Assembly: GCA_046076045.1 (NCBI GenBank)
Contig: JBJTRI010000016.1
Location: forward strand, 1-37,120
Source of the DNA: JAIOPA01 sp046076045
GTDB lineage: Bacteria; Eisenbacteria; RBG-16-71-46
DNA length: 37,120 nt
Reading direction: 5' to 3'
Shown: positions 1 through 8,002 of the stretch, piece after piece
Layout of the letters: each line of letters opens with the position of its first letter
How positions within the stretch are numbered: position 1 is the first letter of the stretch
Translations under genes and position numbers: made by a program
Notes under the pieces: generated by a model
Seen by the model: only the letters and a program-made list of their open reading frames with translations
The model's database searches: none
What the model was told of the DNA's origin: nothing

Positions 1-353
1 TCGACCGCGCCGACACGGTACGTGTCGAGGCAGACGAAGCCCACGCGATCGCGGCCGAACACCTCGTCATGGTTGGCGAGCTTGGCGAGTGTGGTGGTCT
101 TGCCGCTGCCCGTGGGGCCCACGAGCGCGATCACGCGCGGACCGCTCCTCTCGCGCCGGGCCTGCTCGATGCCCTCGGGACGCATGGGCTCGAAGCGGGG
201 CCCGCGTGGGGCACGCCCCTCCTCGGCCACCATCTCGAAGCCACCGTAGGCGGCACGGCGCACCTTCAGCACGCGCGCGTCGTCCCCGAGCATCGTGCGC
301 GCACGGTCGAGCAGCGACGGGATGTCGGCTCCGTGGAGGATCTCATGCGGCAT
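1..353 (-). CDS. flhF: FlhF, flagellar SRP-type GTPase (N-terminal part, runs off the window)
   Basis: FlhF is an SRP-family GTPase at the cell pole that helps set flagellar position and number. The 117 visible codons begin MPHEILHGADIPSLLDRAR, matching the short FlhF B-domain start. A P-loop GPTGSGKTTT follows at about residues 79-88, and the DTYRVGAV segment of the G domain at about 110-117. The ATG at 353 overlaps the flhA stop by 11 bases, as in other flhA-flhF pairs. The P-loop comes unusually early: in familiar FlhF proteins a helical N domain lies between the B and G domains, and here only about 30 residues separate them. The 3' end is outside the window. Identification is firm; the domain shortening is seen directly. 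Confidence 0.93.
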   Translation of the reverse strand, partial: MPHEILHGADIPSLLDRARTMLGDDARVLKVRRAAYGGFEMVAEEGRAPRGPRFEPMRPEGIEQARRERSGPRVIALVGPTGSGKTTTLAKLANHDEVFGRDRVGFVCLDTYRVGAV

Positions 354-2529
354 CGGGCAACTCCCAGGTCGCGAGGTTCTGGATGGGCGTCTGCGGCGGG
401 AGCTCGGCGAGCGAGACCACGACGAGACGCGGCAGGACGGGTTCGGTCAGGCGGCGGACGCCGAGCCGGAGGCCCGGGGGTGCCACGAGGGGGGGCTGTG
501 TGCCCTCCCGACGCTGGCTTTGCACGAGTCGTTCCAACTCCCCGAGCGCGCGGTGCAACTGCTCCGGGTCGAGCTGCGAGGCCGGGGCGTTCGGACGCGG
601 GCTGAACAACTGCATGAGCGCGACCTCGAGTTTGGGCCCGAGCGTGAGGGCGCGGACCGTGCCGTCCTCGCCCGCCAGCATGTCGGCGATCACCGGCCCG
701 AGCGCGCGACGCGCGTGCTCGGCCAGCGCCTCGGGGTCCTTGGTCTGGTCCGCGGCGTCCGAGAGCGCCTCGAGCACCGTGACGAGGTCGCGCACCGGCA
801 GGCCCTCGCGCAGCAGGCGCTGCAGGACGCGGTGCACCGCACCCAGGCTGAGCCGGTTCGGGACCAGGTCCTCGACCAGGGCGGCGTGCGACTCCTTGAG
901 GCTGTCGAGCATCTCGCGGACGTGCTGGCGCGAGAGCAGGTCGGCCGCGTGCGTGCGGATGGTCTCGAGCAGGTGCGTGGAGAGCACGGCGAGCGGCTCC
1001 ACCACCACCCAGCCCGACGACTCGGCGTTGGCGCGCTGCTCGGGCGCGACCCACACGGCGGGCAGGCCGAAGCTCGGGTCGGTGGTGCGCATGCCGTCGA
1101 GCGGGGCGCCGACGCCGCGCGTGTCCACCGCCAGCAGCAGGCCCGGCGGCAGCTCCCCACCGCCGATCCGCACGCCGCGCATCTTGATGGCGTACTCGTG
1201 GGCGGCGAGCTGGATGTTGTCGCGGATGCGGACCGAGGGCACGATCATGCCGAGCTCGAACGCGAGCTGCTTGCGCAGCACGCCGACGCGCGGCAGCAGC
1301 GTGCCGCCCTTGCGCTCGTCCACGAACGGCACGAGGCCGTAGCCGACCTCGAGCTCGAGCGGCTCGAGCGTGAGCAGTTCCTGCAGCGGCGGGGCCTCGC
1401 TCGGCGACGCGGTCTCGGCGGCCGGTTCGGTGGTGGCCGCGGCGGTGTCCGCAGGACGCTGACCGAGGCGACGCGCGAGCAGGCCGCAGCCCACACCGAG
1501 CCCGAGGAACGGCAGCGGTGGCAGGCCCGGGACGAGCGCGAACGCGGACAGCACGCCGGCGGCGGTCCACAGCGCGCGCGGGCTGCGCGTGAACTGCGAG
1601 GCCATGGTGCCGGCCATGCCGCCGTTGTTCGAACCGTGCGTGACCAGGATACCGGCGGCCGTGCTCACGATGAGCGCCGGGATCTGGGTCACCAGACCGT
1701 CACCGATGGTGAGCATGCTGTAGGTCGTGAGCGCCTCGCCGGCCGTCATGCCGCGCTGCGTCATGCCGATCACGAACCCGCCGACCAGGTTGACCGCGGT
1801 GATGATGAGGGCGGCGATCGCGTCGCCGCGCACGAACTTCGCGGCGCCGTCCATGGAGCCGTAGAAGTCGGCGTAGCGGTTGATCTCCTCGCGCCGACGC
1901 CGGGCCTCGACCTCGTCGATGAGCCCGGCTCCGAGGTCGGCGTCGATGCTCATCTGGCGACCCGGCATGGCGTCGAGCGTGAAGCGCGCGGCGACCTCGG
2001 CGATGCGCCCGGCGCCCTTGGTGATGACGACGAAGTTGATGACCACCAGGATGAGGAAGATGATCAGACCGACGACGACGTTGCCGCCGATGACGAACGT
2101 GCCGAACGCGGTGATGACGTCGCCGGCGTGTCCCGTGCCGAGGATGAGACGCGTGCTCGTGACGTTGAGCCCGAGCCGGAACAGCGTCATGAGCAGCAGC
2201 AGGCTCGGGAAGACGTTGAACTCGATCGGGTCGTGCGTGTTGATCGTGAGCATGAGCGTCACGATGGACAGCCCGAAACTCACCGCGAGCAGCGCGTCGA
2301 GCAGGAACGGCGGCAACGGCAGCACGAGCAGCGCGACCGTGATGACGACGCCGACCGCGAGCGCGGTCTCGGCGCTGCCCGCGAACAGACGGCGCGCGAC
2401 GCCCGGCAGGCCCGCCCCCGGCGCCGGAGCGCCGTGCGGGACGTGCGGGTGCCCCGCCCCCGGCGTGGTCGGGTGCGCGGCGGCGCGGACGGCCGCGGGT
2501 GCGGCGCTCGGCAGGGTCACGGTGCTCAC
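343..2529 (-). CDS. flhA: FlhA, flagellar type III export gate protein
   Basis: FlhA forms the nonameric export gate ring of the flagellar type III secretion system in the inner membrane; its cytoplasmic domain docks substrates and chaperones. The 728-residue length is slightly longer than usual, owing to about 50 Pro/Ala/His-rich residues before the first membrane segment. The N-terminal half has eight or so hydrophobic segments. The FHIPEP-family signature RLGLNVTSTRLIL is at residues 118-130, followed by the conserved cytoplasmic loop containing GRIAEVAARFTLDAMPGRQM. The C-terminal half is soluble. The ATG overlaps the flhB stop (ATGA), indicating coupled translation. Confidence 0.98.
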   Translation of the reverse strand: MSTVTLPSAAPAAVRAAAHPTTPGAGHPHVPHGAPAPGAGLPGVARRLFAGSAETALAVGVVITVALLVLPLPPFLLDALLAVSFGLSIVTLMLTINTHDPIEFNVFPSLLLLMTLFRLGLNVTSTRLILGTGHAGDVITAFGTFVIGGNVVVGLIIFLILVVINFVVITKGAGRIAEVAARFTLDAMPGRQMSIDADLGAGLIDEVEARRRREEINRYADFYGSMDGAAKFVRGDAIAALIITAVNLVGGFVIGMTQRGMTAGEALTTYSMLTIGDGLVTQIPALIVSTAAGILVTHGSNNGGMAGTMASQFTRSPRALWTAAGVLSAFALVPGLPPLPFLGLGVGCGLLARRLGQRPADTAAATTEPAAETASPSEAPPLQELLTLEPLELEVGYGLVPFVDERKGGTLLPRVGVLRKQLAFELGMIVPSVRIRDNIQLAAHEYAIKMRGVRIGGGELPPGLLLAVDTRGVGAPLDGMRTTDPSFGLPAVWVAPEQRANAESSGWVVVEPLAVLSTHLLETIRTHAADLLSRQHVREMLDSLKESHAALVEDLVPNRLSLGAVHRVLQRLLREGLPVRDLVTVLEALSDAADQTKDPEALAEHARRALGPVIADMLAGEDGTVRALTLGPKLEVALMQLFSPRPNAPASQLDPEQLHRALGELERLVQSQRREGTQPPLVAPPGLRLGVRRLTEPVLPRLVVVSLAELPPQTPIQNLATWELPDAA

Positions 2530-3635
2530 GAACGACCTCCATCAAGGGTGAGGCGGCCGCCGCCGGGCAGACGACCCCGCTGGCGATAGACGAACGCGAG
2601 GATCTCGGCGATGGCGGCGTAGAGGGCCGGCGGGATGGGACGGCCGACCTGCGACGAGGCAAGCAGGGCGCGTGCCACCGGCGGGTTCTCGACGATCGGC
2701 ACGTCGTACTGGCGCGCGAGGTCCTTGATGCGCTGTGCGAGCAGGCGCTCGCCCATCGCGACCACGATCGGGGTCGGGCCCTCGTCGAGGTCGTACTTGA
2801 GCGCCACGGCGACGTGGACCGGGTTCACCACCACGACGTCGGCCTTGCGCACGTTCTGGAGCATGAGCTGGCGGGCGCGACCGCGCGCCATGCTCTGCTG
2901 GCGCGCCTTCACCATGGGATCGCCTTCCGACTCGCGGTACTCCAGCTTCACCTCCTGCAGCGTCATGCGCAGGCTCTTCTCGAGCTGGTACCAACGCCAC
3001 ACCCAGTCCACCGCGGCGACCACGAAGAACGCGATGCCCACCACCCACGCCAGCTTGAACGCGACCGCCTGGATGACCGCGGCGATGCCGCCGGGGCCCG
3101 CGCCGGCCAGCGCGAGCAGCTCGGGCTGGGCGGCGGCGAGCACCATCCACGCGAGCGCGCCGATGCCGCCCACCTTGAGCAGCGAGCGCAGCAGCGTGAC
3201 GACGGCCTCGGAACCGACCATGCGCTTGAGGCCGCTCGCGGGGTTGATGTTCGACCACTTGAAGGCGATGGCCTTGAACGAGAACAGGCCGCGCGTCATC
3301 GCGAGTCCCGAGGCGATGGCCGAGACCACGACCACGGCGAACAACGGCAGCAACGCGCCGACCGTGCCGAGGATCGCGCCGCGCAGCGCGGCCACGAGGT
3401 CGCCGCCGCCGAGCTGGGCCCCGAGCGCGAGCGACGCGGTGGAGCTGCGCAACTGGCCGGCCGCGAGCGCGCCGATGGCGGCCGTACCCGTGGCCCCGAG
3501 CAGCGCGACGCCGGCCAGCGTCACCGAGGCCGAGGTGAACTCCGGGCTGCGCGCGACCTTGCCGTCCTGACGGGCGGTGGCGCGCCGTTTGGCGGTGGGT
3601 TGTTGGGTCCTCTCCTGCCCGTCGTCGCCGGCCAT
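2526..3635 (-). CDS. flhB: FlhB, flagellar export switch protein
   Basis: FlhB is the inner-membrane export component that switches substrate class from rod/hook to filament. This 369-residue protein has the typical start (QQPTAKRRATARQDGKVARS, about residues 11-30), four membrane segments and a conserved cytoplasmic domain. The self-cleavage motif, normally NPTH, is NPVH at residues 271-274. Asn and Pro, between which cleavage occurs, are kept, but Thr is replaced by Val. The gene starts 3 bases after the fliR stop and ends in an ATGA overlap with flhA. Identity is certain; the effect of the substitution is unknown. Confidence 0.97.
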   Translation of the reverse strand: MAGDDGQERTQQPTAKRRATARQDGKVARSPEFTSASVTLAGVALLGATGTAAIGALAAGQLRSSTASLALGAQLGGGDLVAALRGAILGTVGALLPLFAVVVVSAIASGLAMTRGLFSFKAIAFKWSNINPASGLKRMVGSEAVVTLLRSLLKVGGIGALAWMVLAAAQPELLALAGAGPGGIAAVIQAVAFKLAWVVGIAFFVVAAVDWVWRWYQLEKSLRMTLQEVKLEYRESEGDPMVKARQQSMARGRARQLMLQNVRKADVVVVNPVHVAVALKYDLDEGPTPIVVAMGERLLAQRIKDLARQYDVPIVENPPVARALLASSQVGRPIPPALYAAIAEILAFVYRQRGRLPGGGRLTLDGGRS

Positions 3636-3638
3636 GGC

Positions 3639-4442
3639 TCAGCGCCCTCCCGCCGTGAGGCGCCACGCGCCCACGATGCCGTCGACCGCGTCGGGCAACT
3701 GCGCGAACCCGTCCACCAGCACGCCGGTCATGACCGGCAGGGCGATGCCCATGACGAGCAGCCCCGCCCCGATGGTGATCGGGAACGAGGTCATGAGGGC
3801 GTTCAACTGCGGCACGGCGCGGTTGAGCAACGCCATCGCGACGTGCGTGAGGAGGAGCGTGGCCAGCACCGGCCCCGCGACCGAGGCCGCGGTCGAGAAC
3901 AGGGTGCCGAGCAGCCCCGCGGACACGGTCGCACCGCTCGCGATCGCCATCGCCCCGCCCGGCGGCAGGGCGCGCAGTCCGTCGGCGAGTCCGGTGACGA
4001 GCGCGAGGTGACCGTCCACCCCGAGGTAGAGGACGGTCGCGAACAGGCCGAACAGCGAGCCGAACTCCGAGTTGGGCAGGTCCGGCATGACGAACACCGC
4101 CGGCCCCATCGAGATGCCCATCTGCACGCCGAGCATCTCGCCGGCGAGGGCCGCCCCCTGCACGAGCACCGCGGCGGTGAGCCCGGTCGTCACGCCGATG
4201 AGCCCCTCGAGCGCGAGCGGCAGCGGCAGGTCGAACGGCTGCGCGGGCAACGCGACGGGCGGCACCGACGGCAGCAGCAGGATCGACAGCACGACCGTGA
4301 TCGCGGCGCGGACCGCGGTCGGCATCTGCGTCATGGACCACAGCGGCGCCGACAGCATGAGCCCGGTGACCCGCGCGGTCACCATGATGAGCGCGGGCCA
4401 GCGGTCGGGCGTCAGCGCCTGCTGCAGGGCGTCGGGGCTCAT
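3639..4442 (-). CDS. fliR: FliR, flagellar export gate protein
   Basis: FliR joins FliP and FliQ in the helical core of the flagellar export gate. The product is 267 residues if started at the ATG at 4442, which overlaps the fliQ stop as ATGA. An upstream start at 4508 would add 22 residues unlike the family and overlap fliQ, so it was rejected. The sequence is almost wholly hydrophobic, with five to six membrane segments and the conserved region GEMLGVQMGISMGPAVFVMP. The usual fliP-fliQ-fliR-flhB order supports the call. Confidence 0.96.
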   Translation of the reverse strand: MSPDALQQALTPDRWPALIMVTARVTGLMLSAPLWSMTQMPTAVRAAITVVLSILLLPSVPPVALPAQPFDLPLPLALEGLIGVTTGLTAAVLVQGAALAGEMLGVQMGISMGPAVFVMPDLPNSEFGSLFGLFATVLYLGVDGHLALVTGLADGLRALPPGGAMAIASGATVSAGLLGTLFSTAASVAGPVLATLLLTHVAMALLNRAVPQLNALMTSFPITIGAGLLVMGIALPVMTGVLVDGFAQLPDAVDGIVGAWRLTAGGR

Positions 4443-4708
4443 GCCGCGAGGTTCGGCAGGCTGTTGAAGATGCCCGCCATGTAGGAGACGAGCCGCGACA
4501 GGAACCACGGCATGAGCAGGACGAGCACGAGCGTCATGACGAGCAGCTTGGGGATGAAGGTGAGCGTCTGCTCCTGGATCTGCGTGACGGCCTGCAGCAC
4601 GCCGACCACGAGGCCGACGAGTAGCGCGGCCACCAGCATCGGGGCGGCGACGAGCAGCGACATCTGGACGGCGCTGCGCATGAGGTCGAGCGCGAGGGCG
4701 TTGGACAT
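4439..4708 (-). CDS. fliQ: FliQ, flagellar export gate protein
   Basis: FliQ is the small two-helix subunit of the FliPQR export gate. The 89-residue product has the normal length, two long hydrophobic segments (about residues 15-40 and 54-75) and the conserved inter-helix loop QAVTQIQEQTLTFIPKLL. It starts one base after the fliOP stop and ends in an ATGA overlap with fliR. Confidence 0.97.
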   Translation of the reverse strand: MSNALALDLMRSAVQMSLLVAAPMLVAALLVGLVVGVLQAVTQIQEQTLTFIPKLLVMTLVLVLLMPWFLSRLVSYMAGIFNSLPNLAA

Positions 4709-4709
4709 G

Positions 4710-5879
4710 TCAGCGGAAGCTCAGGATGAGGTTCTGGAACACGAGCGACCATCCGTCCGCGAGGACGAACAGCAGCAGCTTGAAGGGCAGCGAGATCATG
4801 GCGGGCGGCAGCATGAACATGCCGAGGCTCATGAGGACCGAGGCCACCACCAAGTCCACGACCACGAACGGCAGGAACAGGGCGAAGCCCATCTGGAACG
4901 CGGTGCGCAGCTCGCTGGTGACGAACGCGCTGATGATCGTGACGATGGGGAGCTGCTCGGGCGCGCGGTCGGCGGGCGCGCCGCTGGCCTCGGCGAACAT
5001 CGCCAGGTCCTTCTCGCGCGTGTGGGTGAGCATGAACTCGCGGAACGGCACGATGCCGCGCTCGTAGGCCTCGGTCTGCGAGATGCGACCGTCGAAGTAC
5101 GGCTGCAGCGCCTCCTGCTGCGTGCGCTGGAGCGTCGGGTTCATGATCACCGCGGTGAGCAGGATCGCGATCGCGGCGAGCAACTGCGAGGGCGGCGTGG
5201 TCTGCGTGCCGAGCGCCGAGCGCAGGAAGTGCAGCACGATCAGGATGCGGGTGAAGCTCGTCATGAGCAGCACGATCGCAGGCAGGAGCGTGAGGAAGCC
5301 CATGAACACGACGAGCCCGACGGTGCCGGTCATCTGCAGCGAACCCGGCCCCTGCCCGATGCTCATGGACATCTTGGGCGGGTTCGGGACGCCGAGTCCG
5401 GGACCGGGGACGGCGGGCGCGACCGGCGCGGCCGCGACCGTCGTACGGCCACGGCTCGGCGCGGGCGCGCCCGATTGCGCCGACGCGGGCGCGGAGACGG
5501 CGAGCAGAGCGGCGAGCACCCAGGCCCCGAGCCCGGCGCTGCGCGCGATGGCCGCCCACGACAGGCCCGGGCGGGCCGGCGTCGCGGTCGTGGTCGTGGT
5601 CGCGGGCGCCGCCTCGGCCACCAGTACGCGCTCGCGCTCGCCCTCGGTGAGTTCGGTGAGCAGGCGCGAACCGCTCTCGGCGAGCGAGACCACGAGCACG
5701 CGGTCCACCACCTGCACGAGCGCGATGGCCTGCTTGGGGCCCGTCTCGACGCGCTGCAGGACGCGCAGCGGCACGCGGCTCACGCCGCCCGCGCGCACCT
5801 TCTGCAGCAGGCGCAGCGCCAGCATCATGACGCCGAGCGTCACGGCCAGCGCCGCGAGGAGATGGAGACCCGCGCTCAC
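4710..5879 (-). CDS. fliP: FliO-FliP fusion, flagellar export gate
   Basis: One uninterrupted 389-codon frame encodes two export-gate proteins that are usually separate. Residues 1-90 look like FliO: a membrane helix at about 6-24, then a small basic beta domain with VLQRVETGPKQAIALVQVVD (39-58). A Thr/Ala/Pro linker (91-105) leads to a second hydrophobic stretch (116-130) ending in ASAQ, which has the form of a signal peptide with a signal peptidase I site. Residues 175-389 are FliP, with the TSFTRILIVLHFLRSALGTQ segment and the C-terminal SLPFKLLLFVLADGWSLV. FliP normally has a cleavable signal peptide, so cleavage here could release mature FliP from the FliO part. The start is GTG, overlapping the fliN stop. 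There is no ATG-encoded Met between residue 19 and 170 that would start a separate FliP. Confidence 0.93.
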   Translation of the reverse strand: MSAGLHLLAALAVTLGVMMLALRLLQKVRAGGVSRVPLRVLQRVETGPKQAIALVQVVDRVLVVSLAESGSRLLTELTEGERERVLVAEAAPATTTTTATPARPGLSWAAIARSAGLGAWVLAALLAVSAPASAQSGAPAPSRGRTTVAAAPVAPAVPGPGLGVPNPPKMSMSIGQGPGSLQMTGTVGLVVFMGFLTLLPAIVLLMTSFTRILIVLHFLRSALGTQTTPPSQLLAAIAILLTAVIMNPTLQRTQQEALQPYFDGRISQTEAYERGIVPFREFMLTHTREKDLAMFAEASGAPADRAPEQLPIVTIISAFVTSELRTAFQMGFALFLPFVVVDLVVASVLMSLGMFMLPPAMISLPFKLLLFVLADGWSLVFQNLILSFR

Positions 5880-6178
5880 GCGGCCTCCGTGGCGCCACCG
5901 GCGAGGAGGCGGGTGACGCGCACGCCGAAGCGGTCGTCCACCACCACGATCTCGCCCTGCGCGAAGCGGCGATCGGAGACGTACAGGTCGACGGGCTCGC
6001 CGACCGCGCGGTCGAGCATCACGACCGAGCCCGGGGCGAGTTGCAGCACGTCCTGTACGGTCATCTGGGCGCGACCGATCTCGATGACGACCGGCATGCG
6101 GACGTCGAGCAGCGCGTCGAAGCCGGCCACGGCCTTGAGGTCACCGCGCTGCGGCTCCTGGATGTCACGGACGTTCAC
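5876..6178 (-). CDS. fliN: FliN, flagellar C-ring switch protein
   Basis: FliN is the SpoA-domain protein at the base of the rotor C ring, involved in switching and in docking the FliH-FliI complex. The 100-residue product is compact: a short N-terminal tail, then the SpoA fold with LLDVRMPVVIEIGRAQMTV, LAPGSVVMLDR, VDLYVSDRRFAQGEIVV and FGVRVTRLL. The GTG start overlaps the fliM stop (CAGTGAAC), which fixes it; no ATG lies nearby in frame. It ends in a GTGA overlap with fliOP. Confidence 0.96.
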   Translation of the reverse strand: MNVRDIQEPQRGDLKAVAGFDALLDVRMPVVIEIGRAQMTVQDVLQLAPGSVVMLDRAVGEPVDLYVSDRRFAQGEIVVVDDRFGVRVTRLLAGGATEAA

Positions 6179-7149
6179 TGGGCTCTCCCTTCGGGGTCGC
6201 GAGCGGGACGCGCCGGAGTCGGCGTCGTCACGGTCTCGGTGATCTGCAGGGCCAGACGGCCCTGCATGCGGCCAACGGTGCCCCGCCAGCGGACGAGGCC
6301 GTTCACGAGCACCTCGACGGGCGTGCCCACGGCGTGCGGGGTCGGCAGCGTGTCGCCGACCGCGAGTTCGGCGAGCGCTCCGGCGCGCACCCGCAGCAGC
6401 GGCATGCGCGCCACGATGCGGACGTGCGCGTGCTGCAGCTCGCGCGCGGCGAGCGGGCTCGGCGCGGCGACCGGCAGCGCCGGCGTGGCGGGCTCCACGA
6501 ACAGCGGCGCGAGTGACTCGAGCGGCACGCCGAGCGTCCAGCGCGTCTCGAGACCGGTCGCGCGCACGTCGAGGCGCACGACGACGAACACCTCGTCGCG
6601 GCCGCGGAACGGCACGGTGCCGGGCTCGACGCGGCAGTCGCCGACGGCGTCGGACACGCTCGGGAGCCGGAACGAATCGCGGAGTACCGCGGGCAGCGCG
6701 GCCGCGAAGCCCGCGACCACGCGCTGCTCGAGCGCGGTGAGCACGCGGACCTCGGTCGGCGCGTCGCCCGCGCCGCCGAACGAGCGGTCCACCACGGCGA
6801 GCGCGAACGGCACCCCGAGCTCGAGCACCGCGGGTGCATCGCCGATCGTGAGCGGCCACGCCACGCACGGGTCGGGCAGGCCGTTCGCGAGGTCGCCCGC
6901 GCGCACGGTCTCGACCCCGGCGGGCACGACCTCGAACGCCTTGCGCAGACGCGACCCGAGCAGCGCCGCCAACGCGGGCGCGAGGCGCTCGAGCGCGGCG
7001 TCCACCACCGCGCGCTGCTCGCGCGGCAAGCGCGGCGGCGCGAGGAAGTCGTACGGGCGGACCTCGGGAGCCGCAGGCGCGACGCCGAACAGCGCGTCCA
7101 CGTCCTTCTGCTGCAACCAGGTCCGCATGCCCACCACCTCGGCGCTCAC
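6175..7149 (-). CDS. fliM: FliM, flagellar motor switch protein
   Basis: FliM is the middle C-ring protein: its N-terminus usually binds phosphorylated CheY, its middle domain contacts FliG and its C-terminal SpoA domain packs with FliN. The 324-residue product shows WLQQKDVDALFG near the N-terminus, equivalent to the conserved EIDALL region, then YDFLAPPRLPREQ, a middle domain with a GGAGDAP turn in the position of the GGXG motif, and a C-terminal SpoA domain. The GTG at 7149 overlaps the fliL stop; an ATG seven codons later (7128) is the alternative. No clear CheY-binding LSQxEID motif is visible at the extreme N-terminus. Confidence 0.95.
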   Translation of the reverse strand: MSAEVVGMRTWLQQKDVDALFGVAPAAPEVRPYDFLAPPRLPREQRAVVDAALERLAPALAALLGSRLRKAFEVVPAGVETVRAGDLANGLPDPCVAWPLTIGDAPAVLELGVPFALAVVDRSFGGAGDAPTEVRVLTALEQRVVAGFAAALPAVLRDSFRLPSVSDAVGDCRVEPGTVPFRGRDEVFVVVRLDVRATGLETRWTLGVPLESLAPLFVEPATPALPVAAPSPLAARELQHAHVRIVARMPLLRVRAGALAELAVGDTLPTPHAVGTPVEVLVNGLVRWRGTVGRMQGRLALQITETVTTPTPARPARDPEGRAQ

Positions 7150-7733
7150 TGGAGCACGAACTGCGGCAGGAAGACGTCGAACGGCTCATGCTCGCCGACG
7201 ATCGGCGTGATGGCGCGACGGATGGCGGTGCGGACGCTGTCGCGCCCGCCCGGACCGGTGATGACGGCCATGGGCTGGGTCTCGAGCGCGCCGATGATCG
7301 CGTCGCGCAGTTGCGCGTCCTGGGCGCGCAGGCCGGACTCGACCTTGCCGTCGGTGACCTGGATGGCGACCGTCATCATGAGGAAGCGGCGACCCTGCGA
7401 GCCGGCCGGGTTCACGATGAGGTTCTCGATGCGGTGCACCGAGCCCGCCTCGCCGTGCCCACCCGATCCCCCGTGCCCGCCCTTCTCGGCCTTGGCGCCG
7501 TGTCCGCCCTTCTCGGCCGCGGCCGACTCACCGTGCCCGGCCGCGTCGGCCGCGGCCGGCTGGGCGGCGGCACCGCGCGAACCGACGACGCGGGGCGCGA
7601 TCACGAACAGGCCGAGCACGGTGCCCAGCACGAGGGCGCCGACCGCGGCACCGATCATCGGGATGGGGAGACCGGGCTTGGCCGCGCCCGCGGGAGCGGC
7701 AGCGGGGGCCTTCTCTTCCTTGTGGTCGCTCAT
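7146..7733 (-). CDS. fliL: FliL, stator-associated flagellar protein
   Basis: FliL is a single-pass inner-membrane protein whose periplasmic domain surrounds the stator units. This 195-residue version has a short cytoplasmic tail, one membrane helix (about 22-45), and a Gly/His/Ala/Lys-rich linker (about 63-98) with several GGHG repeats, followed by the FliL domain (VHRIENLIVNPAGSQGRRFL to FDVFLPQFVLQ). The His-rich linker is unusual. It is the first gene of the second flagellar transcript, 48 bases downstream of a sigma-54 promoter. Confidence 0.93.
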   Translation of the reverse strand: MSDHKEEKAPAAAPAGAAKPGLPIPMIGAAVGALVLGTVLGLFVIAPRVVGSRGAAAQPAAADAAGHGESAAAEKGGHGAKAEKGGHGGSGGHGEAGSVHRIENLIVNPAGSQGRRFLMMTVAIQVTDGKVESGLRAQDAQLRDAIIGALETQPMAVITGPGGRDSVRTAIRRAITPIVGEHEPFDVFLPQFVLQ

Positions 7734-7780
7734 GGGGTCCTCTCAGGCGGTGGATGGGACGGTGACTCCCTCCCTTGGAC

Positions 7781-7796
7781 AGCAACCGCCGTACCA
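7781..7796 (-). promoter_or_regulatory. Sigma-54 promoter of the fliL-flhF transcript
   Basis: Read on the minus strand the sequence is TGGTACGGCGGTTGCT. It matches the sigma-54 consensus TGGCAC-N5-TTGCW with one mismatch and has exact GG-N10-GC spacing. It lies 48 bases before the fliL start and beyond the flgE terminator hairpin. Genes downstream belong to a pathway often controlled by sigma-54, and a sigma-54 activator is encoded in the same window. Confidence 0.85.
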
Positions 7797-7911
7797 CCGG
7801 AACCCCCGTCCGACGCCCCCGGACACCGGCTCGCGCCCGGACGAGATCGGCATCCGCACCACGCTGTTTCGCAGTGGGTTGCGGGCGCCCCTTCAGGTCG
7901 GACACGAGAAA

Positions 7912-7947
7912 CCCCGAGGGCCGCGAGCGCGTCGCGGCCCCCGGGGG
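7912..7947 (-). terminator. Hairpin terminator after flgE
   Basis: A long GC-rich inverted repeat (arms of about 15 bases with one mismatch, short GCGC-type loop) lies 56 bases after the flgE stop. On the minus strand it is followed by TTTCTC, a weak U tract. It separates the flgB-flgE transcript from the fliL promoter. Confidence 0.7.
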
Positions 7948-7966
7948 CTGAAGCTTGTGCCGGAAG

Positions 7967-7985
7967 ACCGGAACCTTCTTCCGGT
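7967..7985. promoter_or_regulatory. Candidate activator-binding site (ACCGGAA inverted pair) upstream of fliL
   Basis: This is a perfect inverted repeat ACCGGAA-N5-TTCCGGT, 171-204 bases upstream of the fliL sigma-54 promoter, the distance expected of an enhancer. Similar ACCGGAA/TTCCGGT pairs occur near the other two sigma-54 promoters. It could instead be a minor hairpin after flgE, but it lacks a T tract. Confidence 0.5.
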
Positions 7986-8002
7986 GCTTCCTGCCGTCAC
8001 GA

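Noticed and set aside
295..2589. 764-codon plus-strand open frame
   Set aside because: Antisense to flhA, whose family motifs are unambiguous.
7967..7985. ACCGGAA inverted pair as the flgE terminator
   Set aside because: Short 7-bp arms and no T tract; the longer hairpin at 7912-7947 is the better terminator, and the half-sites recur at other sigma-54 promoters.
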